Positions 1 through 8,133 of a DNA stretch of 64,000 nt are shown in pieces. The DNA comes from UBA4660 sp034408895 (GTDB lineage Bacteria; Bacteroidota; Bacteroidia; Flavobacteriales_D; Sanyastnellaceae), in NCBI GenBank assembly GCA_034408895.1, contig JAWXCI010000001.1:26522-90521 (forward strand), given 5' to 3'. A program made the translations under genes and the position numbers. Under the pieces are notes generated by a model that had not been told where the DNA came from, did not search any database, and was given only the letters and a program-made list of their open reading frames with translations. Numbering within the stretch: the stretch's first letter is position 1; each line of letters begins with the position of its first letter.

Positions 1-30
1 GAGGAATAAAAGCGAAAGAAGTTTTTTCAT
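1..30 (-). CDS. Start of an exported protein, cut by the window edge
   Basis: Read on the minus strand, an ATG at 28-30 opens the frame MKKLLSLLFL, which has the basic-then-hydrophobic look of a signal peptide. It is the next gene after the small lipoprotein, 62 bases downstream on the same strand, so it is probably another member of the SusC/SusD operon. Only ten codons are visible and no function can be assigned. Confidence 0.6.
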   Translation of the reverse strand, partial: MKKLLSLLFL

Positions 31-92
31 TTTGTGAGTCTTGATTAGCAATTACCAATCTTCAATTTGCAATTTTCATTAATCAAAGCATG

Positions 93-584
93 TCAGTTCG
101 CTCGTGTGAATTGGAATTTGTAAATGACTGTTTCGGTAATGTTGCCTGCACCGTCATCGCAATCGCGCGAAAGTTCCAGCTTCATTTGTGTATCAAACTC
201 ACGCACCGTGCTGCCAAGGTCGAACTGTAATGTATCGGTTGCTGAGTAGAGCATGAGGTAGGAAGGATATTCCACATTATCAAGTCCCCATGTTCCTGCA
301 TCACCGAAGTAGTTTTTGCCGGGGCCATCAATAGCGGTGTAAGTCATTCCTGCAAGATTGAATTCGATGGTTAGAGGTTCTACACCGTCCACCACGTAGA
401 ACTCACTGAGGTCGCGTTCCTCTTTCACCGGGTTGTTGACATCGAGTTGCGAGAACTGCGAAATTTTCCATGTGCCTGCGATGCCTTTCAGCTTATCGAA
501 AGGCTCTCCAAGTTCACCTTCGATTTCAGGTTTGCATCCTGCGTAAAGAATGGCGAGCGCGAGAAGTGTTAGTGTGTATTTCAT
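93..584 (-). CDS. Small lipoprotein encoded downstream of SusD
   Basis: 163-residue protein with a lipoprotein signal (hydrophobic stretch ending LYAGC, the cysteine being the lipidation site), so it is predicted to be anchored in the inner or outer membrane. It lies 59 bases behind the susD-like gene on the same strand and is probably co-transcribed with it. Such small lipoproteins often accompany SusC/SusD pairs as extra surface-binding proteins, but I do not recognise a specific family here. The rest of the chain is mixed beta-like sequence with a conspicuous acidic C-terminal half (RDCDDGAGN). Function unknown. Confidence 0.75.
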   Translation of the reverse strand: MKYTLTLLALAILYAGCKPEIEGELGEPFDKLKGIAGTWKISQFSQLDVNNPVKEERDLSEFYVVDGVEPLTIEFNLAGMTYTAIDGPGKNYFGDAGTWGLDNVEYPSYLMLYSATDTLQFDLGSTVREFDTQMKLELSRDCDDGAGNITETVIYKFQFTRAN

Positions 585-643
585 TTTTTAAAATTCATGT
601 CTTTACAGTTGTAAATTCTAAACTACCAATCATCAATCTACAA

Positions 644-2062
644 TTACTGCTGGCATCCTCCCTCTTCATTAAAAACAAACTGCACTCCAGTGCCCTCGCT
701 GTTTGGGAATTGGATAGCCATTCCGGGGCAATTCCATGGTGCATCGCGCACAGTGATGTCTTCGCCCATTGCACCCATTCGCTTCAGTTGATCCTGCCAC
801 AATCCTTCACAAACAGTTTCTTTCCGAAACTCATCTCGCGCGGCTTGTTTCACTTCTTCAAAAGTAGCGTCAGTAGGAAGGTTGTTAATGCCTTCACCAA
901 ACGCCCGATCGCGAATATCATTTATATCAGCGATTGCAATTTCTTTCTGATCCGTCAATTGAGCAAGTGATTCGGCACGAATGAGTTTCATGTGGGTGAG
1001 ACGGAGAACGGGTACTGAGAAGAAATAAGTCTGCTCATCGTCATTTCCAAATCGCAGCACCTGGTATTGTCCGCTTTCATCCAGTATCCATTCGCTGATG
1101 CGATTGTCGGCAGGATTCAGGTTGATAAAATTCCAGAAGTCATCACTAAGACCAAGTTGTGCACCAGCGGTAGCCGGCCAGTAATTATCTCGGAAGTTTT
1201 CGTTGCGAACATCAACGATTGATTCTTCCAGGCTGTAATAGGAAACAACACCAAAGATGGTTTCGGGGTTAGATTGAAATTGAAGCACACTGTCCATGGC
1301 GTGATAAGAATCGAGTGATGGCTCAAGTGAAAATGCACCTGAATTGATCACTTGATCCGCATAAAAAAATGCACCGGAATAATCCCATTTCTGGAATGAA
1401 ACGTATGTGAGCAGAGCCTGTGCTGCATTTCTTGTTGCATACACGTCATTGGATGCAGGCAAATTATTTTCTGCAAAGACAAGATCGTCTACAATAAAAT
1501 CATAACTCTCTTTCACTGTGCTACGCGGCAATGGTTCCTGTTTGGGCTCGGTGCGCAGAACAATTCCAAGGTGTGAATTGTCAGCGGTATAACCCCACGG
1601 CTGCGCCCACAATTTCAGCACCCACCAATGGCACAATCCACGAATAAAACGCGCTTCGGCTTCCATGCGTGTTCGTTCACTTTCACCCAGTCCTTCAATC
1701 AAATCGAAATTAGCGAGCAGCGTGTTGCAGCGATACACCGCCCGGTACAAATCGGTGTACACATTGTTTGTAGTGGTATTGAAAAAAGTGACTTCGCGAT
1801 CATAAACTGCAGTGAGTTCAAGATGATTCAACGGTTGATCAAGATTGTTACTCAGCAACTCGGCAATATTTTGAACGCGCCCATCGAAAATGTTTCCAAG
1901 CACATCGTAGCACGAATTCAACAGGCGTTGCATGTCTTCTGGTGTTTTCAAGGCATCCTCGCTGAGGATTACACCATCAGGTTCGTGCTCTAGCCACTTC
2001 TTGCATGAAGGAAGAAATGCAACCGTAGCGAAGAGTATGATCAGGGCAAGATATTTTTTCAT
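644..2062 (-). CDS. SusD/RagB-family nutrient-binding outer membrane lipoprotein
   Basis: About 472 residues, the usual SusD length. The N-terminus MKKYLALIILFA ends in a lipobox (LPSC, Cys about residue 24), followed by the typical early helical region (EDALKTPEDMQRLLNSCYDVL) and the TPR-like helical body (ARFIRGLCHWWVLKLWAQPWG). The ATG at 2060-2062 is preferred over an upstream TTG because it opens the signal peptide directly. SusD proteins sit on the cell surface as the lid of a SusC transporter and capture the substrate (glycan, peptide or other oligomer). It follows the susC gene by 12 bases, so the two form one operon. No glycoside hydrolase or peptidase is visible nearby, so the substrate cannot be named. 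Confidence 0.92.
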   Translation of the reverse strand: MKKYLALIILFATVAFLPSCKKWLEHEPDGVILSEDALKTPEDMQRLLNSCYDVLGNIFDGRVQNIAELLSNNLDQPLNHLELTAVYDREVTFFNTTTNNVYTDLYRAVYRCNTLLANFDLIEGLGESERTRMEAEARFIRGLCHWWVLKLWAQPWGYTADNSHLGIVLRTEPKQEPLPRSTVKESYDFIVDDLVFAENNLPASNDVYATRNAAQALLTYVSFQKWDYSGAFFYADQVINSGAFSLEPSLDSYHAMDSVLQFQSNPETIFGVVSYYSLEESIVDVRNENFRDNYWPATAGAQLGLSDDFWNFINLNPADNRISEWILDESGQYQVLRFGNDDEQTYFFSVPVLRLTHMKLIRAESLAQLTDQKEIAIADINDIRDRAFGEGINNLPTDATFEEVKQAARDEFRKETVCEGLWQDQLKRMGAMGEDITVRDAPWNCPGMAIQFPNSEGTGVQFVFNEEGGCQQ

Positions 2063-2074
2063 TGTTCCGTTCAA

Positions 2075-5000
2075 TTAAAAAGTGAGATTGATGCTAAGGT
2101 TGTAACTTTTTTCCTGTGGCGGTGTGAGGTAGGTGACATTGGGAGAAAGATTGCGATCCTGTGCATTTTCAAAATCACGTACAAGTTCAGGATCAAGACC
2201 CGGGAAATTTGTAATTGTAAAGAGGTTTGTAATTGCAACCGAAGCGCGAATGGATTTGATGGATGATTGTGGCTTCATGGTAAAGTTGTAGCCGACAGAA
2301 ATGTTTTTGAGCCGGAGGTAATCAGCATCGTATATGAAAAGGCTAGTGTTCCACCACGGAAATCCACTGGGCAAACTGTAAGTGGTTTCATCTAGCGTGA
2401 GGCGAGGAAAAGTGACATCATCATCCCCCGGTTGTTGCCAGCGATCGAAAATTTCACCGCGCATGTTCCAGTCGGTAACCACGCCCATCTGCCGCTTGCC
2501 CGATGAGTCAAAAATTTTGGCACCCAAGCTGAATGTTGCAAGCACATTCAAATCCCATCCTTTATAAGTGAAATTGTTTGTGATTCCACCATAAACATCC
2601 GGCAAACCATCGCCCACGTATTTACGCTGACTGTTGTCGTATTCGTAAGTCTCGTTGCCATTGAGATCAATGTAAACAGGCAATCCGTTTTCAGAATCTA
2701 CGTGAGAGAATTCCATCAGGTAAAATGACCCAATCGGTTTTCCGGTGATCACGCGGCTATCGTTTGTTCCGCCACTCACTGCATCGGGAGTGTAGTCGCC
2801 AATGCTCACAAGTTCGTTGTAGTTGCGAGCAATATTGAAGTCGGTTTTCCATTTGAATGCGCGGTCAATGTTGAAACTGGTGACGGACAACTCGATGCCC
2901 TGATTCAGAATTTCGGCCACGTTGTCCCAGTACCCAGTGAAACCTGTTGAAGCCGGTACACTCACATTCATCAACACATCTTTACTGTATTTGCGGTAGC
3001 CTGAAAATTCGAGTTGCAGAGTATTTTCCCAAAGGCGTATTTCGATGCTGGCATCCAGTGTTGAACTTGTCTCCCATTTCAAATCGGGGTTCGGAAGTTT
3101 GATAGGATAGATGATGGGTTCACCGTTGTAGGTAATGCCATTGTCATTGGGTGAAAAAGTCCCGTATTGTGCATCGCCCGGCACATCGGCATTACCGGTC
3201 TTGCCCCAGCCCGCACGAAGTTTCAGGAAGCTGATGGTTTTATTTTCTTTGAGGAAATCCTCATCAGAAATGATCCAGCCGGCAGAGAGTGCAGGAAAGA
3301 ATCCGAACTTGCTGTTTTCACCGAACTTGCTTGAACCATCGCTGCGTGCCACTGCCTGCAGGAAGTATTTGTTTTTGTAAGAATAATTGATGCGGCTGAA
3401 TGAACTTACAAATGTCCAGGTCTCTGGTGAAGCGGTGAATACCCTTTTGTCTGTCGAGTCGGTCTCGTAGTTGTTTTCATAAGTAGGACTGTTCACGAAG
3501 TAATACTCGATTCGGTCATATCGTTCGGTATGCGATCGCTGCGTTTCTCCACCAACAAGAAGTGTGACGACATGATCTTCTTTGAATGTTTTTGTGTAAT
3601 CGGCAGTGGCAGATACGTTCCAATTATTCACCCATGCGGGATTCAATTCAGCATTGTTGAAGAGTTCACTTGGGTTGAGCATCTCGGGGTAGAACTGGTA
3701 ATTGCGGATGTCCATATAATCATAACCACCGGTAAGTTTCAAGTTGAGATCAGTGACCGGTGTATAGATAAGTGACAGTCCGCCAATCACGCGATTTTCA
3801 ATCGTACGCCAGGGCCTGCGCTCACGGTAGTTCACAGGATTTGAGTAGCCATTATTCCACAGATAGTATCCACCATAATCCCTGCTGTCATCGTACACCG
3901 GATAGTAGGGCAGGGCAGTGCTCATGGCTTCACCAAGACCGCCACTCCAGGCAGCATCCACGCGCTTGTTTATGCCGGTGCTTGTGGCCAATGAAGATTG
4001 CAGTTTGAGTTTGTCAGAAATGTTCCAGTCGAAATTTATTCTATCACTGTATCGCTCATAATAATTTCCAATCAGGTACGATCCATTGTGGTCATAAGAG
4101 ATGCCGGCATAGAGTGCAATTTTGTTGTTCGAATAGGCTGCACCAAAACTGTACAAATGTTTTATACCTACACCTGTTGTTTCATCCACCCAATCGGTGT
4201 TGGTTTTTAATGCTTGCTTGAAAGCAGCTTCACGTGTTTCGGGAGCATCGCTTTCAGATGAAAGTCCCGGCAACCAAACGTAGCCAGTGCCTCCATCGTT
4301 CTCCCATGCTTCTTGTCTTACGGCAAGATATTCTTCTGTACTCAGCATATTGGGACGTGTGGCGGCAATACCAAATCCGAGTCGCGTTGAGAAATCGAAT
4401 TTCCAGCCTTTTGCTTTTCCGCGCTTTGTGGTGATAAGCACCACTCCATTAGCCCCGCGTGATCCGTAGATTCCGGTGGCTGCTGCATCTTTCAAAATCT
4501 GAACACTTTCAATATCATTCGGGTTGATGCTTGCAAGCGGGTTGTTATTCATCGCTCCACTGTTACCCCGCAGAAATTGGTTTTGTGTAATAGGAATTCC
4601 GTCCACAACATAAAGTGGATCACCGCCTGCCGATATTGATGCAATACCACGAATACGGATAATGGAACTGCTTCCGGAAAGCCCTGAGCCTTGCGAAACC
4701 TGCACGCCCGCAGCCTGTCCCTGCAATGCTGCCTCGAAACTTGGAACAGGAAACTGTGTGAGTTTTCGTCCGTCCACTGTTTCAATGCTTCCGGTAACAT
4801 CGCGTTTGCGCTGCACACCATATCCCACCACCACAATGTCATCAAGGTCGGTCACTTCGTTCACCAACTTTACATTGAGTGACACGATTTCACCTGCTGC
4901 AAGTGTGACTTGTTTGGTTTGAGTTTTTGAGCCAGTGATGGTGAAATCGATGGTATGAATTCCTGCTGAAAGCACAAGTGTGTATTTGCCATCCACATCC

Positions 5001-5149
5001 GTGAACACTCCCCGCTCGCCTGCGCGCACCGCGACACCGGGAACGGTTTCATTATTTTCATCGGTCACCGTGCCGGTTACTGTTTGCCCTATGAGAATAT
5101 TAACTCCAGGAATCAAAAGTGTGATAAAAAGGGTGTAGAGTTTCTTCAT
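2075..5149 (-). CDS. SusC/RagA-family TonB-linked outer membrane receptor
   Basis: 1024-residue TonB-dependent transporter of the SusC type. Order of parts: signal peptide (MKKLYTLFITLLIPG), carboxypeptidase-regulatory-like domain (about residues 22-100, starting VTGTVTDENNETVPG), TonB-box-like segment DDIVVVGYGVQRKRDVTGS, plug domain with PLYVVDGIPI and DIESVQILKDAAATGIYGSR, then the 22-strand barrel ending in an aromatic residue (NLSINLTF). It imports large ligands across the outer membrane with energy from TonB and pairs with the SusD-like lipoprotein immediately downstream. There is no extra N-terminal STN domain, so no anti-sigma signalling role is suggested. Length and motifs look intact. 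Expression may start at the TAnnTTTG-like promoter about 138 bases upstream. Confidence 0.95.
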   Translation of the reverse strand: MKKLYTLFITLLIPGVNILIGQTVTGTVTDENNETVPGVAVRAGERGVFTDVDGKYTLVLSAGIHTIDFTITGSKTQTKQVTLAAGEIVSLNVKLVNEVTDLDDIVVVGYGVQRKRDVTGSIETVDGRKLTQFPVPSFEAALQGQAAGVQVSQGSGLSGSSSIIRIRGIASISAGGDPLYVVDGIPITQNQFLRGNSGAMNNNPLASINPNDIESVQILKDAAATGIYGSRGANGVVLITTKRGKAKGWKFDFSTRLGFGIAATRPNMLSTEEYLAVRQEAWENDGGTGYVWLPGLSSESDAPETREAAFKQALKTNTDWVDETTGVGIKHLYSFGAAYSNNKIALYAGISYDHNGSYLIGNYYERYSDRINFDWNISDKLKLQSSLATSTGINKRVDAAWSGGLGEAMSTALPYYPVYDDSRDYGGYYLWNNGYSNPVNYRERRPWRTIENRVIGGLSLIYTPVTDLNLKLTGGYDYMDIRNYQFYPEMLNPSELFNNAELNPAWVNNWNVSATADYTKTFKEDHVVTLLVGGETQRSHTERYDRIEYYFVNSPTYENNYETDSTDKRVFTASPETWTFVSSFSRINYSYKNKYFLQAVARSDGSSKFGENSKFGFFPALSAGWIISDEDFLKENKTISFLKLRAGWGKTGNADVPGDAQYGTFSPNDNGITYNGEPIIYPIKLPNPDLKWETSSTLDASIEIRLWENTLQLEFSGYRKYSKDVLMNVSVPASTGFTGYWDNVAEILNQGIELSVTSFNIDRAFKWKTDFNIARNYNELVSIGDYTPDAVSGGTNDSRVITGKPIGSFYLMEFSHVDSENGLPVYIDLNGNETYEYDNSQRKYVGDGLPDVYGGITNNFTYKGWDLNVLATFSLGAKIFDSSGKRQMGVVTDWNMRGEIFDRWQQPGDDDVTFPRLTLDETTYSLPSGFPWWNTSLFIYDADYLRLKNISVGYNFTMKPQSSIKSIRASVAITNLFTITNFPGLDPELVRDFENAQDRNLSPNVTYLTPPQEKSYNLSINLTF

Positions 5150-5286
5150 GTTTGAGTTGGCGTTTGGTTTTTAGTTCATAGAATTCTCCGTAGTGTTCTG
5201 TGGGGCTTCGCCACTCGCGCTTCGAAATCTTTTACTTCATATCAAAGCCCACGAACTATGACCTATGAACCACGAACTAGTAGTTG

Positions 5287-5294
5287 CAAACATA
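5287..5294 (-). promoter_or_regulatory. Candidate -7 promoter element of the susC/susD operon
   Basis: On the minus strand this reads TATGTTTG, an exact match to the Bacteroidota -7 consensus TAnnTTTG. A T-rich stretch (CTTTTTAC) lies about 19-25 bases upstream where the -33 element is expected. It would give a 5' leader of roughly 130 bases before the susC ATG. The leader holds a repeated 9-mer CACGAACTA at about 5250 and 5271. Prediction by motif only. Confidence 0.4.
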
Positions 5295-5353
5295 GAAGAA
5301 ATTCGTAGGGTGTGTAAAAAGTACACTAAGGGGTAAGAAATTGAGAATTTGAG

Positions 5354-5369
5354 TCCGATAATTATCGGA
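5354..5369. repeat. 16-bp perfect palindrome, TCCGATA-type dispersed repeat
   Basis: TCCGATAATTATCGGA is a perfect 16-base palindrome between the susC and ATE-like genes. It belongs to a family of similar palindromes, all intergenic in this window (near 13087, 20472, 54084, 56842, 59757 and 63202). Confidence 0.7.
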
Positions 5370-5435
5370 AGGAGAACTGAGAATAGTTTTGAAAGTGCGA
5401 ACAATAAATTACGTGATGCAGTTCCGATGGGTAAT

Positions 5436-6506
5436 TCATAATTCATTATTCGGGACTATAGCTTCTCCAAACCCACATCCCAACAACAATTGCATCTCGG
5501 CCTGATCCAACACTTTTTCAACGACAAGCAGGTCCATACAATAAACGCAACTTGTGCTGTAGTCATCGGATAGGTCAAGATGAATTAAGCTGCTCAACGG
5601 TTCAATTACACATGCTTCCATCATCACCATTCGCCCAAGTTCCATGTCGTAAGTGGAAATGATTTTTTTTCCCGGAAACCCTTCTTTCATTTCCAGGAAT
5701 GCCGGATAGCGCAGCAATGGTTTATCAGAATGCCCTGTGTAAGCCACCACAAAATGCGGATAGATTTTATGACTATGGGCAATGCCCTGCTCAATGAAAA
5801 ATAATGAAAGCTCATGAAGCTTTTGTCGAAGTTCATGCCCGTTTGTATTTTCAATCAGGTAGTTTGACATGCTGCTCCACTTGTGGTTGTGGTCCAGCCA
5901 TTCAAAGTTTCCAAAACCGAGTTTGTAATCGAACAGGGTTGTGTGATCCAGAATATATCCTGGATAGTACCAGCGAAGCCCTGAGGTTTGCGCCATCTCA
6001 ATTTCTTTCAGGATCGTATAGATGCCAAGACTGAAGGACAAGTAGTCCGGATGATGTAAGCAGAGCAAACTCGCTAAAGCAAATTCACCCATATCAAAAA
6101 AACTTACAGCCACCAGTTTTTCACCATCGTAAACTGAAACTTGCTGCGTGGGGTAAATGGATGCATCGAATCCGTCATGAAAAATTTCGCTTAGTGAATT
6201 ATGAATAAATCCACGAAAACGTTTTTTCTGCATTTGATAAAGCGCCTCGGCTTCTGCTGTGATTCGCGCTTTGCCGATCGTTACAAAAAAGCATGAGTCG
6301 TTTTTGCGCAGCAGTTTTTTGTGATGTCTCCGAAATGAAAAATCTTCAAGCGGCAACCTGATGTTAACCACCGAGTGCACGTCTTCATCCATACACACCA
6401 TGTCCATTTTATACATGAGTGATGAGCCGCGGAACCAACCCTGCATCAGGTATTGATCATAGCCAGCGGGCGACAGTTGATTAGGTATTCGGGTTTGAAC
6501 TAGCAC
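5436..6506 (-). CDS. Arginyl/leucyl-tRNA--protein transferase-like protein (ATE/Bpt superfamily)
   Basis: 356 residues with the C-terminal acyltransferase (GNAT-like) fold of ATE1/Bpt enzymes, which add Arg or Leu to protein N-termini in the N-degron pathway. Recognisable blocks are the RHHKKLLRKN region (about residue 58), VSVYDGEKLVAVSFFDMGEFA (split over about 120-140), the SLGIYTILKEIEMAQ helix and the signature YYPGYILDHTTLFDYK (about 180). An N-terminal Cys-rich metal-binding motif typical of eukaryotic ATE is not evident. The C-terminal 100 residues are an extra segment I do not recognise. The start is a GTG; a TAnnTTTG element ends only a few bases upstream, so the message may have almost no leader. 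The exact aminoacyl specificity is not deducible. Confidence 0.72.
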   Translation of the reverse strand: MLVQTRIPNQLSPAGYDQYLMQGWFRGSSLMYKMDMVCMDEDVHSVVNIRLPLEDFSFRRHHKKLLRKNDSCFFVTIGKARITAEAEALYQMQKKRFRGFIHNSLSEIFHDGFDASIYPTQQVSVYDGEKLVAVSFFDMGEFALASLLCLHHPDYLSFSLGIYTILKEIEMAQTSGLRWYYPGYILDHTTLFDYKLGFGNFEWLDHNHKWSSMSNYLIENTNGHELRQKLHELSLFFIEQGIAHSHKIYPHFVVAYTGHSDKPLLRYPAFLEMKEGFPGKKIISTYDMELGRMVMMEACVIEPLSSLIHLDLSDDYSTSCVYCMDLLVVEKVLDQAEMQLLLGCGFGEAIVPNNEL

Positions 6507-6510
6507 AGTC

Positions 6511-6518
6511 CAAATCTA
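6511..6518 (-). promoter_or_regulatory. Candidate -7 promoter element for the ATE-like gene
   Basis: Minus-strand TAGATTTG matches TAnnTTTG exactly. It lies four bases upstream of the GTG start of the ATE-like gene, which would make the transcript nearly leaderless. The -33 region is not convincing, so this could be a chance match. Confidence 0.25.
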
Positions 6519-6551
6519 AACTTTCCAACCGTGCCAATCAGTAATTGCCTG

Positions 6552-6722
6552 CTAGAATGCAATGCCGTTGATGGCTACCACTTCGTGAAGGCCAATGCGT
6601 TGGCCACAGGTGGTGTAGAGAAATTCCTCACCGCTCTCGCGCTTGAGATGTTCAATTGCAGAAGGCAATTCCATAAGGCAGGATCCTTTCCGGTAAAGAA
6701 TAAAATGTTTTTGTGCGTTCAT
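6552..6722 (-). CDS. Small hypothetical protein, 56 residues
   Basis: A short open frame from ATG at 6720-6722 to TAG at 6552-6554. The product begins MNAQKHFILYRKGSCLMELP and ends VVAINGIAF, with a balanced, amphipathic composition and the internal phrase FLYTTCGQRIGLHEVVAING, which looks protein-like rather than random. It has two cysteines (about residues 15 and 39). It lies 45 bases upstream of the ATE-like gene on the same strand and could be cotranscribed or have its own promoter. I do not recognise a family. Confidence 0.5.
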   Translation of the reverse strand: MNAQKHFILYRKGSCLMELPSAIEHLKRESGEEFLYTTCGQRIGLHEVVAINGIAF

Positions 6723-6908
6723 TTTTTTATTGTCTTGGAGAGTACAAAAAGAACTCTGTGCTATGAAATGAGAGTTAACTACATCTCAAGTTTGAGTTAG
6801 CAATGGAGTATGATAGCCAAATTCTCAAAACATTGCACCGAACGCAAAATGATATAGAATTCAATTTCATGATCCCTGAATCTTTGACCCGTTTTAAAAT
6901 CAACCCAA

Positions 6909-7103
6909 ATGAAAAACATAGTGATGGATGGTATCGCAGCAGGAGCAATCATCCTTGCTGGCCAGTTGATGATTACAATAGATTTTCAATGGGTGAACAA
7001 AGGACAGGAGAAGCAATCCCAACATTTACAGCCCTCCAGTGCTATCGAAACTTCACACGAAACAAAAGCTTATTCGCTCAATGGCTACTATATTTTTATG
7101 TGA
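6909..7103 (+). CDS. Possible small membrane-associated protein, 64 residues (doubtful)
   Basis: Frame beginning MKNIVMDGIAAGAIILAGQ, which gives one short hydrophobic segment, followed by a polar Gln/Ser-rich tail. No family is recognised and an overlapping frame (6803-7120) competes with it. It is the best coding candidate in the 530-base stretch between the 56-residue ORF and the DUF547 gene. A hairpin 42 bases past its end could serve as its terminator. Weak call. Confidence 0.25.
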   Translation: MKNIVMDGIAAGAIILAGQLMITIDFQWVNKGQEKQSQHLQPSSAIETSHETKAYSLNGYYIFM

Positions 7104-7144
7104 AAAACGTTGGTAATTGATTAATTGGTAAACTGAAAAACAAG

Positions 7145-7189
7145 AACAGCAACATCTGCCCGGTCCGCTCTGGTTCCGGGCTTGCTGTT
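7145..7189 (+). other. Stable two-part hairpin, possible terminator
   Basis: AACAGCAA (7145-7152) pairs with TTGCTGTT (7182-7189), and inside it GCCCGG (7158-7163) pairs with CCGGGC (7076-offset arm at 7176-7181), leaving a 5-base bulge and a 12-base loop. The trailing sequence is only mildly T-rich (TTGCTGTTTC), so it is a weak intrinsic terminator for whatever is transcribed upstream, or a regulatory stem in a leader. Confidence 0.4.
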
Positions 7190-7212
7190 TCATACAGGAT
7201 CATGGTTGGCTC

Positions 7213-7220
7213 TACTTTTG
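7213..7220 (+). promoter_or_regulatory. Candidate promoter of the DUF547 gene
   Basis: TACTTTTG is an exact TAnnTTTG match, with TTTC at 7188-7191 about 21 bases upstream as a near -33 element. It would place the transcription start near 7227 and supports the ATG at 7254 as the true start rather than the upstream TTG at 7182. Confidence 0.45.
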
Positions 7221-7253
7221 CCGCGTCAACTTCAAATCTCCGCATCTTACCAG

Positions 7254-8003
7254 ATGAAAAAAATCTCCGCAACAATCGCAGTTATCATTCTTTGTATTGT
7301 CCTTTCCTCTTTTTCATTTCATCATCATCATGCGGCCACATCACCGCGGCAAGGTTTCAAGCCGGATTACGCACTTTATGACCAGGTTTTGCAGAAATAC
7401 GTGAGCGATGATGGAAAGGTGAACTACAAAGGCCTAAAAGAAGACAGTGATTTCAGAATTGTACTGGAGAGCATTGCACTAATGCACCCTACTGCACGTT
7501 GGACAAGAGATGAACAAAAATGTTTCTGGATAAATGCCTACAACATGTTTGTGCTTAAGCTCGTGTGTGACAACTACCCATTAAAATCCATCAATGAAAT
7601 TCCTAACGCCATGGATTCAAATTACGTAAAGATCGGCATCAATTATTATTCCCTGAACCGGATCCGAAATGAATTCCTTCTTGAGAAATTCAACGATGCC
7701 AGGATACTTTTTTCATTGAGTGATGCATCTGTTTCCTGCCCTCCGCTTTTCAATCATGCTTTCAAGCCGGAAGACCTCGAAAAAACATTGAACACGGTTA
7801 CGCGCAGGTTTGTGAATGACAAGAGATACAATTCCATCAACTCCAACGCTCCAAAACTTTCAAAGGTTTTCCAATTGTACTTCGGGGATCTTGCTATGAA
7901 CGAAACACTGGTAGCCTTCATCAACAGTTATTCTGATGTGCAGGTGGATGCAAAAGCAACCATCGAATACCAGGTTTACGATTGGAGCCTCAACAGTAAA
8001 TAG
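7254..8003 (+). CDS. DUF547 family exported protein
   Basis: 249 residues. The ATG at 7254 gives a good signal peptide (MKKISATIAVIILCIVLSS) followed by an unusual run of histidines (FSFHHHHA). DUF547 hallmarks are present: YVSDDGKVNYKGLK at the start of the domain, the FWINAYNMFVLKLV motif in the middle and a SCPPLFNHAF segment, which corresponds to the conserved Cys-Pro-Pro region. DUF547 proteins are widespread and exported; some versions have been compared with papain-like or transglutaminase folds, but no activity is established here. It stands alone with its own predicted promoter. Confidence 0.82.
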   Translation: MKKISATIAVIILCIVLSSFSFHHHHAATSPRQGFKPDYALYDQVLQKYVSDDGKVNYKGLKEDSDFRIVLESIALMHPTARWTRDEQKCFWINAYNMFVLKLVCDNYPLKSINEIPNAMDSNYVKIGINYYSLNRIRNEFLLEKFNDARILFSLSDASVSCPPLFNHAFKPEDLEKTLNTVTRRFVNDKRYNSINSNAPKLSKVFQLYFGDLAMNETLVAFINSYSDVQVDAKATIEYQVYDWSLNSK

Positions 8004-8133
8004 TAATCGCTCAAAGTCCTAAACACCTGCCCTTGCGATTCTGTTGAAACAACGCATTGAATCAATTTCTTCATCTTTCCTTTCCTGAACCACGTCTCAA
8101 ACGTGAGATATTCGCGCCCGAAATTTTTCCCCA

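Noticed and set aside
6803..7120. 105-residue plus-strand frame
   Set aside because: Composition is not protein-like and it competes with the slightly better frame at 6909; no family likeness.
7182..7253. TTG at 7182 as start of the DUF547 gene
   Set aside because: The extension lies across a hairpin and a predicted promoter, and the signal peptide begins at the ATG at 7254.
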